NCBI GenBank assembly: GCA_017397935.1
Contig: JAFQHN010000002.1
Location: forward strand, 1-64,000
DNA length: 64,000 nt
Reading direction: 5' to 3'
From: Bacillota bacterium
GTDB taxonomy: Bacteria; Bacillota; Dehalobacteriia; UBA4068; UBA4997
A program made the position numbers and the translations under genes. The notes below the pieces were generated by a model. The model saw nothing but the letters and a program-made list of their open reading frames with translations, did not search any database and had not been told where the DNA came from. Below, in pieces: positions 25,827-34,600 of this stretch (its first letter is position 1; every line of letters begins with the position of its first letter).

Positions 25827-28280
25827 TTATAAGTGCCAGATTTGGTCGGCATACTCTTTAATGGTGCGGTCACTGCTGAAATAGCCGGCGTTGGCAATAT
25901 TGCAGAGTGAAATCTTCTGCCAGACCTGCGGCTGCTGATACAGGGCGGAAAGCTGCTGCCAGGCCGTCAGATACGCATCAAAATCTTTCAGCACAAAATA
26001 CTCGTCATTGTTGCGCAGAAGCGTATCGTAAATACCCCAGAAATCACCGCCCAAGCCCGCAAAATGGCCGTTGATAAGCTGCTCGACAATGCGCTGCAAA
26101 CGGCTGTCGGCCAGACACTCATCAAAAGCCAGATAACTGCCGTTCAAATAATAATCCATAACCTGATCGGCCGTAAGACCGAAGATACAGATGTTACCCG
26201 GGCCCACCTGCTGCAAAATCTCAATATTGGCGCCGTCCAGCGTACCAAGAGTGATGGCACCGTTGAACATAAACTTCATATTACCGGTGCCGCTGGCCTC
26301 TTTGCCCGCCGTAGAGATTTGCTCGCTGATGTCTGCCGCGGGATAAATAAGCTGGGCGTTGCTGACATTGAAATTCTCGATAAAGACCACTTGCAGCCGT
26401 CCCCGGCAGACGGGGTCATTGTTCACCACATCAGCCACGCTGCAAATCAGGCGGATAACCTCTTTGGCAAAGGCATAGCCCTGCGCCGCCTTGCCGGAGA
26501 ATATGAAACAGTGCGGCACAATTTCAGCATTAGGGTCATCTTGCAGGGTGTTATACAGGTGCATGATCCTAAAAACATTCAGCAGCTGACGCTTATACGC
26601 ATGGATACGCTTGACCTGCACATCGAAAACGGCCTCGGTGTTCAGCAATATACCGGATTTCTGGCGGACATACTGTGCCAGACGCTCCTTGTTTTGCCGC
26701 TTGATAAGTTGCAGCCGGGTGTGAATTTGCTCATCATCCTGATAATCCAGCAGTTTTTGCAGTTGCTGCGGCTGATACCGCCAATCCTCACCAATGACCT
26801 CATCCAGCAGGGAGCCCAGACCGGGGTTGGCCTGCCGCAGGAACCGCCGATGGCTGACACCGTTGGTTTTGTTGCTGAATTTCTGCGGAGTAAGCCGATA
26901 AAATTCTTTTAACACATCCTGCTGCAAAATTTGCGTATGCAGCGCCGCCACACCGTTTACCGCATGGCTGCCGATAACCGAAAGGTTGGCCATACGCACC
27001 TGGCCGTCCCACAGCACAGCGGTAGACTTCCATAGCTCCTGCCAGCCGTCAATGTCCTGCGGAAAACTCTCCCGATAGCGGCGGTCAATCTCCTCGATAA
27101 TCATATAGACACGGGGGAGAAGGCCGCGCAGCAGCTCGATAGACCATTTTTCCAGGGCCTCGGGAAGCACGGTGTGGTTGGTGTAAGATACGGTGCGGCA
27201 GGTGATGTTCCACGCCTCATCCCAGCCCAAACCCTGCTCATCCAGCAGCAGACGCATCAGCTCCGGCACGCAAAGGGTGGGGTGAGTGTCGTTGATATGC
27301 ACGGCCACACGCTCCGGGAAGTTCTCCCAATCATCCGTACCGAATTGTTTGATATATTTATCCAAAATATCAGCCAGCCCCGCCGCCACAAAGAAATACT
27401 CCTGCTTTAAGCGCAGCGTTTTGCCGGCATTGGTGCTGTCATCGGGGTATAAAATGCAGGTAATGGCCTCAACCTCGTTGCGGTCACGCATGGCAGCGCT
27501 GTAATCGCCGCGGTTAAAGGCCGCCAAATCCAACTGTTCTCTCACCGGCTGGGCCGACCATAAACGCAGTTGATTGACCGTTTGGCCGCCGTCACCGATA
27601 ATCGGCACATCATAAGGCACGGCACGCACCGCCTGATAACCGTGATGACGGAAGAACATCCGCCCGTCACGGTACTGTCTATCCACCACGCCGCCAAAGC
27701 GCACCTCAACGGCATCCTCCTGCCGACAAACCTCCCACGGGTAGCCGAACTCCAACCAATTATCGGGCTCCTCCACCTGGGCACCGTTGATGATATGCTG
27801 ACGGAACAGGCCGTAACGGTAACGAATACCCATGCCCTGCCCTGCCATATCCAAACAGGCCAGAGAATCCAGGAAACAGGCCGCCAGCCGCCCCAAACCG
27901 CCGTTGCCGAGGCCGGGGTCCGGCTCGTACTCACAAAGCTCGTCCAAATTCTCGCCCATGGCGGCCAAACCCTCACGCACGATCTCATCCACACCGAGGT
28001 TGAGCAGGTAATTTTGCAGCAGACGGCCAATCAAAAACTCCATGGAGAAGTAATAAACCTGCTTGGCCTGCCTTTCCTCATGGCGTCTGCGGGTCTCAGC
28101 CGCCAGCAGCGCCGCATGACTGCCCACCAGCCGAACCAGCGCCTCAAATTTCTCCTGCGGGTCACAGTTTTGCGGCTGTTTGCCGCCCAGACGCAGCAGC
28201 TCTTGCTGATACTGGTGTATAAAATCTGCGCTGTCCTTAAAAATCCGATTATTTATATTATTGCTTCGCTGACAAGTCAT
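25827..28280 (-). CDS. glgP: Glycogen/alpha-glucan phosphorylase
   Basis: This is an 817-residue GT35 enzyme releasing glucose 1-phosphate from glycogen with inorganic phosphate. The start at ATG 28280 follows GAGAGGAT at a rather long spacing. YYFSMEFLIGRLLQNYLLNL, DPGLGNGGLGRLAACFLDS and the pyridoxal-phosphate site EASGTGNMKFMFNGA (Lys near residue 662) are intact, and TLDGANIEI follows. The length is normal. Its place inside the biosynthetic operon, between glgB and glgC, means synthesis and breakdown enzymes are made together. Confidence 0.97.
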   Translation of the reverse strand: MTCQRSNNINNRIFKDSADFIHQYQQELLRLGGKQPQNCDPQEKFEALVRLVGSHAALLAAETRRRHEERQAKQVYYFSMEFLIGRLLQNYLLNLGVDEIVREGLAAMGENLDELCEYEPDPGLGNGGLGRLAACFLDSLACLDMAGQGMGIRYRYGLFRQHIINGAQVEEPDNWLEFGYPWEVCRQEDAVEVRFGGVVDRQYRDGRMFFRHHGYQAVRAVPYDVPIIGDGGQTVNQLRLWSAQPVREQLDLAAFNRGDYSAAMRDRNEVEAITCILYPDDSTNAGKTLRLKQEYFFVAAGLADILDKYIKQFGTDDWENFPERVAVHINDTHPTLCVPELMRLLLDEQGLGWDEAWNITCRTVSYTNHTVLPEALEKWSIELLRGLLPRVYMIIEEIDRRYRESFPQDIDGWQELWKSTAVLWDGQVRMANLSVIGSHAVNGVAALHTQILQQDVLKEFYRLTPQKFSNKTNGVSHRRFLRQANPGLGSLLDEVIGEDWRYQPQQLQKLLDYQDDEQIHTRLQLIKRQNKERLAQYVRQKSGILLNTEAVFDVQVKRIHAYKRQLLNVFRIMHLYNTLQDDPNAEIVPHCFIFSGKAAQGYAFAKEVIRLICSVADVVNNDPVCRGRLQVVFIENFNVSNAQLIYPAADISEQISTAGKEASGTGNMKFMFNGAITLGTLDGANIEILQQVGPGNICIFGLTADQVMDYYLNGSYLAFDECLADSRLQRIVEQLINGHFAGLGGDFWGIYDTLLRNNDEYFVLKDFDAYLTAWQQLSALYQQPQVWQKISLCNIANAGYFSSDRTIKEYADQIWHL

Positions 28281-28327
28281 CCGTATACCTATCCTCTCGC
28301 CCGAATTATCCGAATAAATTATTTATA

Positions 28328-30247
28328 TTAACCAAGCGGTTTAATTATGCAGCCACCAAGCGGCGGCACCGTTATTTTCAGTGTAAATTTCTGGCCGTGC
28401 AGCTGTTTGCCCTGCGGCAGAGCCGTGGCCATCAAAGGCTGCGGGTTGATTTTGTTGCTGCCGCCGAACTTTGCCGCGTCGCTGTTAAAAATCTCCTGAT
28501 AGCGGCCGTTCTCCGGCACACCGATTTGGTAATCAACATAAGACATCGGCTGAAAATTAAGCAGCACCAGCAGCCAGTCCTGCGGCTCCCTTCCCTGCCG
28601 GCGGAAAATCAGGATGCCCTGTTGGTTGTTATCCGCCTCCTGCCAGATAAAGCCGTCCCAATTATAATTCTGCTGCCAGAGGGCTGTCTCCTGCAAATAC
28701 AGCCGGTTTAATGCCGCCGTAAATTGCTGATAAGCGGCGTGTTTATCGTAATCCAGCAGCAGCCAGTCCAGCTGTTCGGCAAAGCGCCACTCGATAAACT
28801 GCGCCAGCTCATTACCCATAAAATTCAGTTTGGCACCGCTGTGACACATCTGATACAGATACAACAGACGCAGATTGGCAAACTGCCGCCAATAATCACC
28901 GGGCATACGGCCGATAAGCGAGCATTTGCCGTGTACCACCTCATCATGCGAGAGTGCCAAAATAAAATTCTCCTGAAAGGCGTACATCATAGAGAATGTG
29001 AGCAGATTATGATTATGCTGCCGCGCGGGGAAATCCATGCTCATATAACGCAGGGTATCATTCATCCAACCCATGTCCCATTTATAATGGAAGCCCAGGC
29101 CGCCCTCAGACGGAGGATAAGTGACCAGCGGCCAGGCGGTACTTTCCTCCGCCGCCGTAAAAACATCGGGGAAATACTGCCCCACCAGCTGATTAAAGCG
29201 CTGCAAAAAAGCCACCGCAGGTTTGCTGTCCTCGCTGCCGTCGGGGTTATAATGCCGGGGCGCGTTGTCATCAAGGCCGAAATTTAAGTACAGCATACTG
29301 GTAACGCCATCCACCCGCAGGCCGTCAATGTGGTATTTATCCAGCCAGAACAGGGCGTTGCTCAGCAAAAAGCTGTTGACCTCGGCCCTGGCAAAATTAA
29401 ATTTGTAAGTACCCCACTCGCCATGCTCCTCGGCCTCATACAGCGGTGTACCGTCAAATTCGGCCAGGCCGTGCGCATCCTTGCAGAAATGGCCGGGCAC
29501 CCAATCCAGCACCACGCCAATGCCGGCCCGATGCAGCGCATCCACCAGCAGCATAAAATCCTGCGGCGGGCCAAAACGCGCCGTGGGGGCATAATAACCG
29601 GTCAGCTGATAACCCCATGAGCCGTCAAACGGATGCTCCATAACCGGCAAAAATTCCACATGAGTATAACCCATCTGCTGTAAATACGGCGGAAGCTCCT
29701 CTGCCAGCTCGGCATAAGATAAAAAACCTTCGGGGTTATCTGCCGTGGCAGGTTTGCGCCGCCAGGAGCCAAGGTGCATCTCATAAATATTAAGCGGCTG
29801 CGTAAAATGCGGGTTTTGCCGGCGATGTTCCAGCCACTCCGCATCCTGCCAGCCAAAGCCCTCAATATCTGCCACCACCGAGGCAGTAGCAGGGCGTTTC
29901 TCAGCCGCAAAAGCAAACGGGTCTGCCTTATCCAGCACCCTGCCGTCATTAGTAATTATGCGGTATTTATACAGAGTGCCCTCACGCATCCCGGGCACAA
30001 AAAGCTGCCAAAAGCCGCCCGTTAATGGCTGCATAATATAATCTGCCGTGTTATCGGCGGCACCCCAGGCATTGAAATCACCGATAACCTGCACAGATTG
30101 GGCAAAGGGAGCCCACAGAACAAAGCCGACGCCGGCATCCCGGCCCAGCTTTACCCTATGCGCCCCCATTGTGTTATAGGCATGAAAATATTCACCGTTA
30201 TTGTATAAATATATATTCTCTGCGGAAATTAACCGGTAACCGACCAT
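28328..30247 (-). CDS. glgB: 1,4-alpha-glucan branching enzyme
   Basis: This is a 639-residue GH13 enzyme with an N-terminal CBM48-like domain (GVGFVLWAPFAQSVQVIGDF). It forms alpha-1,6 branches in glycogen. ATG 30247 follows GGGGTG. Catalytic regions are GVVLDWVPGHF, HIDGLRVDGVTSMLYL (nucleophile Asp), FTAAEESTAWP (acid Glu) and LALSHDEVVHGK. It is the first gene of the leftward seven-gene operon glgB-glgP-glgC-glgD-glgA-GH13/GH77-pgi. The upstream gap has no obvious consensus promoter in the leftward direction that I can defend. Confidence 0.96.
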   Translation of the reverse strand: MVGYRLISAENIYLYNNGEYFHAYNTMGAHRVKLGRDAGVGFVLWAPFAQSVQVIGDFNAWGAADNTADYIMQPLTGGFWQLFVPGMREGTLYKYRIITNDGRVLDKADPFAFAAEKRPATASVVADIEGFGWQDAEWLEHRRQNPHFTQPLNIYEMHLGSWRRKPATADNPEGFLSYAELAEELPPYLQQMGYTHVEFLPVMEHPFDGSWGYQLTGYYAPTARFGPPQDFMLLVDALHRAGIGVVLDWVPGHFCKDAHGLAEFDGTPLYEAEEHGEWGTYKFNFARAEVNSFLLSNALFWLDKYHIDGLRVDGVTSMLYLNFGLDDNAPRHYNPDGSEDSKPAVAFLQRFNQLVGQYFPDVFTAAEESTAWPLVTYPPSEGGLGFHYKWDMGWMNDTLRYMSMDFPARQHNHNLLTFSMMYAFQENFILALSHDEVVHGKCSLIGRMPGDYWRQFANLRLLYLYQMCHSGAKLNFMGNELAQFIEWRFAEQLDWLLLDYDKHAAYQQFTAALNRLYLQETALWQQNYNWDGFIWQEADNNQQGILIFRRQGREPQDWLLVLLNFQPMSYVDYQIGVPENGRYQEIFNSDAAKFGGSNKINPQPLMATALPQGKQLHGQKFTLKITVPPLGGCIIKPLG

Positions 30248-30619
30248 TCAGGTACACCCCTTGTTCAGCCAATCTCAGCCTGCACAACCATTACGGTACA
30301 ACCATTATATTGATTGTCCTCCATATATATAACAGTATAGCATATTTTGGGGCGGCGAACAACTGTGAGCCGTGATTTTTACATTTATTTAATCGACGCC
30401 AAACGCAGGAGGGTTTTAATTATTTTGGGGCAAAGTAGTGACATAATAACCCCGTTTATGGTAAAATAATATATAATGTGGAATAATTTTGTGTAGTTGT
30501 AAAAACAGCATTATCATCAAGATATGGTAGCTTTCGACAGATAAACCAGAAAAATTTTTGCCGCAGGCTGCAAGTTTTTGGGGATGTAAGCTGTAATTAT
30601 AGCGTAGGAGGAAGTGTGC
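30248..30619. other. Divergent intergenic region between glgB and the sigma factor gene
   Basis: This 372-nt AT-rich gap must hold the promoters of the glycogen operon (leftward) and the sigma gene (rightward). A TATAAT is present at 30472-30477 in the rightward direction, but no matching -35 is seen at 17 nt. No gene, tRNA or riboswitch is recognised here. Confidence 0.5.
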
Positions 30620-31186
30620 ATGAATAACCTCCTTGATGAAGATTTGGCAAGACGGGCACAGCAGGGCGACCAAAACGCCTTTGAGGTGCTGGTTAAGCGT
30701 TATGAAAAACAAATTTTCAGCATGGCTTATCGCCTGATTGGCGATTATGATGAGGCCGCCGATTTGGCGCAGGAAGCTTTTTTGCGGATTTACCGTATGC
30801 TTGACAGATATGACCCGGAAAAGCGGTTTTTCTCTTGGATGTATCGGGTGGCGCAAAACACCTGCCTGAATGCCCTGGCCAGACGCCCCGCCAATGTGGT
30901 GCCGGTGGAACAGGCCGAGGAATATTTCAGCGATACCGAACCGGGCAACACGCCCGAACCGGAGCAGAATTATCTGAACCAGGAGCTGCGCCGGAACATT
31001 GACCGGGCAATATCTGAGTTGCCGGACAATTACCGCGATGTTGTTTATCTGCGCTATATAGAGGACTTATCTTATCAACAAATTGCCGAGCTTTTGACTC
31101 TGCCCCTCTCAACGGTGGAAACAAGGCTCTTCCGTGGCAAAAAACTGCTGCAACAAAGGCTGAAAGCCCTGTTGCAGACGGGATAA
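30620..31186 (+). CDS. ECF-type sigma-70 family RNA polymerase sigma factor
   Basis: This is a 188-residue sigma factor with regions 2 and 4 only. ATG 30620 lies after AGGAGG. Region 2 shows YRLIGDYDEAADLAQEAFLRIY and FFSWMYRVAQNTCLNAL. Region 4 shows LPDNYRDVVYLRYIEDLSYQQIAELLTLPLSTVETRLFRGK, split by normal turns. It resembles SigW-like ECF factors. The next gene, 40 nt downstream, encodes a membrane protein with anti-sigma layout, so activity is probably controlled by that partner. I could not find a convincing ECF promoter upstream. Confidence 0.93.
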   Translation: MNNLLDEDLARRAQQGDQNAFEVLVKRYEKQIFSMAYRLIGDYDEAADLAQEAFLRIYRMLDRYDPEKRFFSWMYRVAQNTCLNALARRPANVVPVEQAEEYFSDTEPGNTPEPEQNYLNQELRRNIDRAISELPDNYRDVVYLRYIEDLSYQQIAELLTLPLSTVETRLFRGKKLLQQRLKALLQTG

Positions 31187-31226
31187 AAAAATAACCAATA
31201 ATTTTACAGGAAAGGAGATGAATGGT

Positions 31227-32381
31227 ATGGCCAAAAATACTGATTCCGGCAACCCGGATTGGGCCAGAATGAGCAAAGTTATCACCAATGACAAGTATGA
31301 TGAAATGCTTGATGAGCTGTTTGATGATGAGCTTGATGATGCCTTGTTTGCCGATGATGAGTTTGACCGTTGGCTGTCAGCCAACTTGTCCCCCATTCAG
31401 CCTCCTGAAAACTTTTCTCAACGCGTAATGACGGCCATCCGGGAGGAAGCTGCGGCCAAGCCGGCCAAGGTTATCAGTTTTCCGCTGCGCCGCTGGGCTG
31501 CCGCATTTGGTGCCTGCGCCGCTGCCCTGCTGCTGTTTGTGGCCGTATCCGCACCGCAGCCGCAGGATAATCTGAGCCGTCCGCTGCTGGATAAACCGAT
31601 GCAGCTGGCATTGGAGCCGCAGATTTCCCAGCCTCAGCAGCAAACTCTGCCGCCTGAAATTATCGTGGCGGATAATAATGAAACCAACCAACCTGCCAAA
31701 CCGATTGAAGAAAAGCCAATTGAGGCAAAACCGGTGACCGAGCAGAATGTAACCGACGATGTTATCCCTGAGCAGGAGGTACAGGACGGTGAACTGATTT
31801 TGCCGCGTTCTGCCTACGGCACGCAGGCACAAAGCACATCATCTGCCCGCATGGTGGCCACAGTAGAAAACAGCATGATTTATCAGCCGACGCTGACCGC
31901 CCAAAAGGCCCTGTTTTACACCAGCGATGCCGACAACATCTTCTCCTGGCACGTTGATTTGGATAATCCCAGCGAGCCGCAGGTTTCTTTGATTGTTGAG
32001 CAAGAGAATTTTCAGGAGTTTTCGTCGCTGCTGGTAAACGCCACCGCGCCGATCGACAATACCACGATTGTAAATTCTCCCGACAAAACCATGATGGCGC
32101 AGAACAGCAACGACGGTTTGTGGATCTCTCTGCTGGAAGGCGATGTTTATAAGCTGAGCACTGAGGGTAACGGCAAACTGCTGGCCTGGTCGCCCGATTC
32201 ATCCAAGCTGCTGTTCACCAATGCTGACGGCACGCTGTTTGTCGGTTATCCGCTGGAACGCCGCATTTATCAGCTGGCCGAACAGGTTAAGGATATTTGC
32301 TGGGGTGCAGATAACCAAACTGTGCTGTATGTGATCAACAACGGCACTCAGGATGAGCTGTATATGGTAAAAACCTACTAA
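31227..32381 (+). CDS. Putative membrane anti-sigma factor with extracytoplasmic beta-propeller-like domain
   Basis: This is a 384-residue protein. ATG 31227 is preferred over ATG 31218 because GGAG abuts the earlier codon directly. An acidic cytoplasmic N-terminus (DEMLDELFDDELDDALF) and a short helical region are followed by one membrane segment (AAFGACAAALLLFVAV, about residue 90). A Pro/Glu-rich linker follows. The outer domain has WSPDSSKLLF and ICWGADNQTVLYVI, repeats of the WD40/TolB-propeller type. Position after the ECF sigma gene supports an anti-sigma role. No zinc-binding HxxxCxxC motif is visible, so it is not a classical ZAS protein. Confidence 0.7.
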   Translation: MAKNTDSGNPDWARMSKVITNDKYDEMLDELFDDELDDALFADDEFDRWLSANLSPIQPPENFSQRVMTAIREEAAAKPAKVISFPLRRWAAAFGACAAALLLFVAVSAPQPQDNLSRPLLDKPMQLALEPQISQPQQQTLPPEIIVADNNETNQPAKPIEEKPIEAKPVTEQNVTDDVIPEQEVQDGELILPRSAYGTQAQSTSSARMVATVENSMIYQPTLTAQKALFYTSDADNIFSWHVDLDNPSEPQVSLIVEQENFQEFSSLLVNATAPIDNTTIVNSPDKTMMAQNSNDGLWISLLEGDVYKLSTEGNGKLLAWSPDSSKLLFTNADGTLFVGYPLERRIYQLAEQVKDICWGADNQTVLYVINNGTQDELYMVKTY

Positions 32382-32395
32382 AAAAGGCAATTTAG

Positions 32396-32425
32396 ATAAG
32401 CGTCGCAGCTGCGGCGCTTATTTTT
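32396..32425 (+). terminator. Terminator of the sigma/anti-sigma operon
   Basis: ATAAGCG-CGCA and TGCG-GCGCTTAT pair closely and are followed by a T-run, 15 nt after the stop. Confidence 0.75.
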
Positions 32426-32488
32426 ATCCGGCCATTTAACAGAGCGCTTAAAAATCCAAAAATTTTACAACTTTTTTGGCAAAAAGGG

Positions 32489-32517
32489 TTGACGAAACCG
32501 AAAATCCATGCTATTAT
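32489..32517 (+). promoter_or_regulatory. Promoter of tRNA-Leu
   Basis: TTGACG (32489-32494) and TATTAT (32512-32517) are separated by 17 nt, placing the start a few bases before the tRNA at 32530. Confidence 0.8.
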
Positions 32518-32529
32518 ATACAAGTACCT

Positions 32530-32617
32530 GCGGATGTGGCGGAATTGGCAGACGCGCTAGATTCAGGTTCTAGTGAGGATTGACTTCGTGGGGGTTCAAG
32601 TCCCTTCATCCGCACCA
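32530..32617 (+). tRNA. tRNA-Leu (anticodon CAG)
   Basis: The 88-nt gene has acceptor arms GCGGATG and CATCCGC, discriminator A and an encoded CCA. The anticodon stem CTAGA/TCTAG encloses loop TTCAGGT, giving anticodon CAG for CUG codons. The long variable arm is typical of tRNA-Leu. The T-arm is GGGGGTTCAAGTCCCTT. It has its own promoter and terminator. Confidence 0.97.
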
Positions 32618-32618
32618 C

Positions 32619-32649
32619 AAAAAGAGATGTCCTTTTGGGCATCTCTTTT
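32619..32649 (+). terminator. Terminator of tRNA-Leu
   Basis: AAAAGAGATG and CATCTCTTTT pair around a short loop directly after the tRNA. Confidence 0.85.
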
Positions 32650-32787
32650 CTTTTTGCAAAAAAAACAGAAAATTGATATATAAAAATTATTGCCGCCCGA
32701 TAAAAGGATATGCCGCCGTCAAAGCGAAATATATTAGCGTTTATCCGGCTGACAAGCTGAATTTTGACAATAAAGGTGGATAAGATA

Positions 32788-33834
32788 ATGACTGAAAATA
32801 CAACGCAGAAAATTTCTTTTGCCAGCGATTATATTGCCGGCGCGCACCCCAAGGTATTGCAGCGCTTGTTTGAGACCAACACCGAGCCGCTGCCCGGTTA
32901 CGGCGGCGATATTTACTGCCAAAGTGCCACCGCCAAAATCAAACAGGCCTGCGGTGATGACACGCTGGACGTTTTCTTTCTGACGGGCGGAACCCAGACC
33001 AACGCTGTGATTATCAGCACGCTGCTGGCCGATTATGAGGGCGTGATTGCGGCTGATACCGGCCACATCAATGTGCATGAGGCCGGCGCGATTGAATATT
33101 CCGGCCATAAGGTGCTGACGCTTCCTCAACACAACGGCAAAATTGATGCCGACGAGCTGACCGCTTATCTGGCCACGTTTTATCAGGATGAAAGCCACGA
33201 CCACATGGTATTCCCCGGCATGGTTTACATCTCTCACCCCACCGAGTACGGCACGCTTTACAGCAAGTCAGAGTTGGAGGCGCTGTCCGCCATCTGCCGC
33301 AAACATCAAATGCCGCTGTTTTTGGACGGCGCACGGCTGGCTTACGGCCTGATGAGCCGCCAAACCGATGTGACCCTGCAAGATATTGCCCGTCTGTGTG
33401 ATGTCTTTTACATCGGCGGCACCAAGGTGGGCGCGCTGTGCGGCGAGGCGGTGGTTTTTAACCCCAACATTACCCCCAAACATTTCCTGACTATGGTAAA
33501 ACAGCGGGGCGCCATGCTGGCCAAAGGGCGTCTGCTGGGCGTGCAGTTTGATGCGCTGTTTACCGACGGGCTGTATCAGGAGATTGGCCGCCACGCCATT
33601 GAGATGGCCGAGCTGCTGAAACAAACCCTGCGGGATAAGGGCTGCCGGTTCCTGCTGGATTCTCCCACCAACCAGCAATTTATTATCCTGCCGGATGACA
33701 AGCTGGCCGAATTGCAGCAGCAGGTCACCGTATCCTTCTGGGAAAAGGTGGACGATACCCACACCGCCATTCGTTTGGCCACCGGCTGGTCCACCACTGC
33801 CGGAGAGATTGAATTTTTGGCTAAGTGCTTATAA
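32788..33834 (+). CDS. ltaE: Low-specificity L-threonine aldolase
   Basis: This is a 348-residue pyridoxal-phosphate enzyme that cleaves threonine or allo-threonine to glycine and acetaldehyde. ATG 32788 follows AGGTGG. The beta-eliminating lyase fold is marked by FLTGGTQTNAVII, ADTGHINVHEAGAIE and LFLDGARLAYGL (Asp for the cofactor ring). The Schiff-base lysine is in YIGGTKVGALCGEA (about residue 215). It is a single-gene unit after tRNA-Leu, with a terminator between it and the convergent hydrolase gene. Confidence 0.92.
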   Translation: MTENTTQKISFASDYIAGAHPKVLQRLFETNTEPLPGYGGDIYCQSATAKIKQACGDDTLDVFFLTGGTQTNAVIISTLLADYEGVIAADTGHINVHEAGAIEYSGHKVLTLPQHNGKIDADELTAYLATFYQDESHDHMVFPGMVYISHPTEYGTLYSKSELEALSAICRKHQMPLFLDGARLAYGLMSRQTDVTLQDIARLCDVFYIGGTKVGALCGEAVVFNPNITPKHFLTMVKQRGAMLAKGRLLGVQFDALFTDGLYQEIGRHAIEMAELLKQTLRDKGCRFLLDSPTNQQFIILPDDKLAELQQQVTVSFWEKVDDTHTAIRLATGWSTTAGEIEFLAKCL

Positions 33835-33851
33835 AACAACATAGAAACAGG

Positions 33852-33886
33852 AGTGCCGCAGGCTGTATGACCCACGGCACTTTTTT
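33852..33886. terminator. Terminator between ltaE and the convergent hydrolase gene
   Basis: AGTGCCG and CGGCACT enclose a 16-base loop and a T-run follows in the rightward direction. Confidence 0.65.
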
Positions 33887-33893
33887 ATGCAAA

Positions 33894-34571
33894 TTATTCA
33901 GCCAAAAACGCCGCCACCGCCTCATTAAAGGGCTGCGGCTGCCTGCGTGAGATAAAATGGTCGCCCGGCAAAATGCACAGCCGGGAGTTGGGCAGAGATT
34001 TGGCAATAAGCTCGGTATGGCTCTGCTCCACCATATCATCGTCGCCGGCAATTACCAGCGTGGGTGCGGTTATCCGCTGCAAGTCCTTCGGGTCAATGGT
34101 CGGCTCATACATCATCAGCCGCAGCAGTGCCGCCCGCCGTTTATGCTGCCCCAACAGCGCCTTGCAATACTGAGGGAACATCGGCAGCAGCTCGGAGGAT
34201 TTTAAGCCCGTGGGGAACATATTGGCACCGGCCAGAATCAGCTTATCCACACACTCGGGGTGTTTTATGCCCAGCAGCATGGCGATATTGCCGCCGTCAG
34301 AGAAGCCGAGGATGTGCGCCTTATCCAAACGCAAATGCTGCATCAGCGCATAAAAATCATCGGCAAACTGCTGCAAGGTAAAGGGGGCCGTACCACGCGG
34401 TGTACTGCCGTGCCAGCGAGTATCCACCGCAATCACCCGATAATGCGGCGAAAAATATTCTATCTGGTGCTTAAAATAGCTGCTGTCCTCACCGTTGCCG
34501 TGGAAAAGCAGCAGCGGCTTGCCGTGCCCGACCTCTGTATAATGATTTAGAATATCATTTTGAATAGTCAT
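33894..34571 (-). CDS. Alpha/beta-hydrolase
   Basis: This is a 225-residue alpha/beta-fold hydrolase. ATG 34571 follows GGAGGT at seven bases. LLFHGNGEDSSYF is the oxyanion loop. ILGFSDGGNIAM holds the nucleophile serine (about residue 91). LVIAGDDDMV likely carries the acid, and LPGDHFISRR the histidine. There is no signal peptide. The substrate cannot be told from sequence. It ends a leftward pair, 29 nt after the hydroxyacid dehydrogenase stop, so the two may be co-transcribed. Confidence 0.88.
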   Translation of the reverse strand: MTIQNDILNHYTEVGHGKPLLLFHGNGEDSSYFKHQIEYFSPHYRVIAVDTRWHGSTPRGTAPFTLQQFADDFYALMQHLRLDKAHILGFSDGGNIAMLLGIKHPECVDKLILAGANMFPTGLKSSELLPMFPQYCKALLGQHKRRAALLRLMMYEPTIDPKDLQRITAPTLVIAGDDDMVEQSHTELIAKSLPNSRLCILPGDHFISRRQPQPFNEAVAAFLAE

Positions 34572-34600
34572 CTGTAATACCTCCGTCCTCGCCCATTTAT

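Noticed and set aside
18860-30025. Many long rightward open frames opposite the glycogen genes
   Set aside because: They lack ribosome sites and have low-complexity antisense composition; the leftward genes have full catalytic motifs.
30270-30330. Mini open frame with a GGAGG site in the glgB leader
   Set aside because: It is only four codons long (Met-Val-Val-Pro) and no attenuator structure pairs with it.
30416-30856. 146-residue leftward frame opposite the sigma factor gene
   Set aside because: It is antisense to the sigma gene start and has no ribosome site or recognisable motif.
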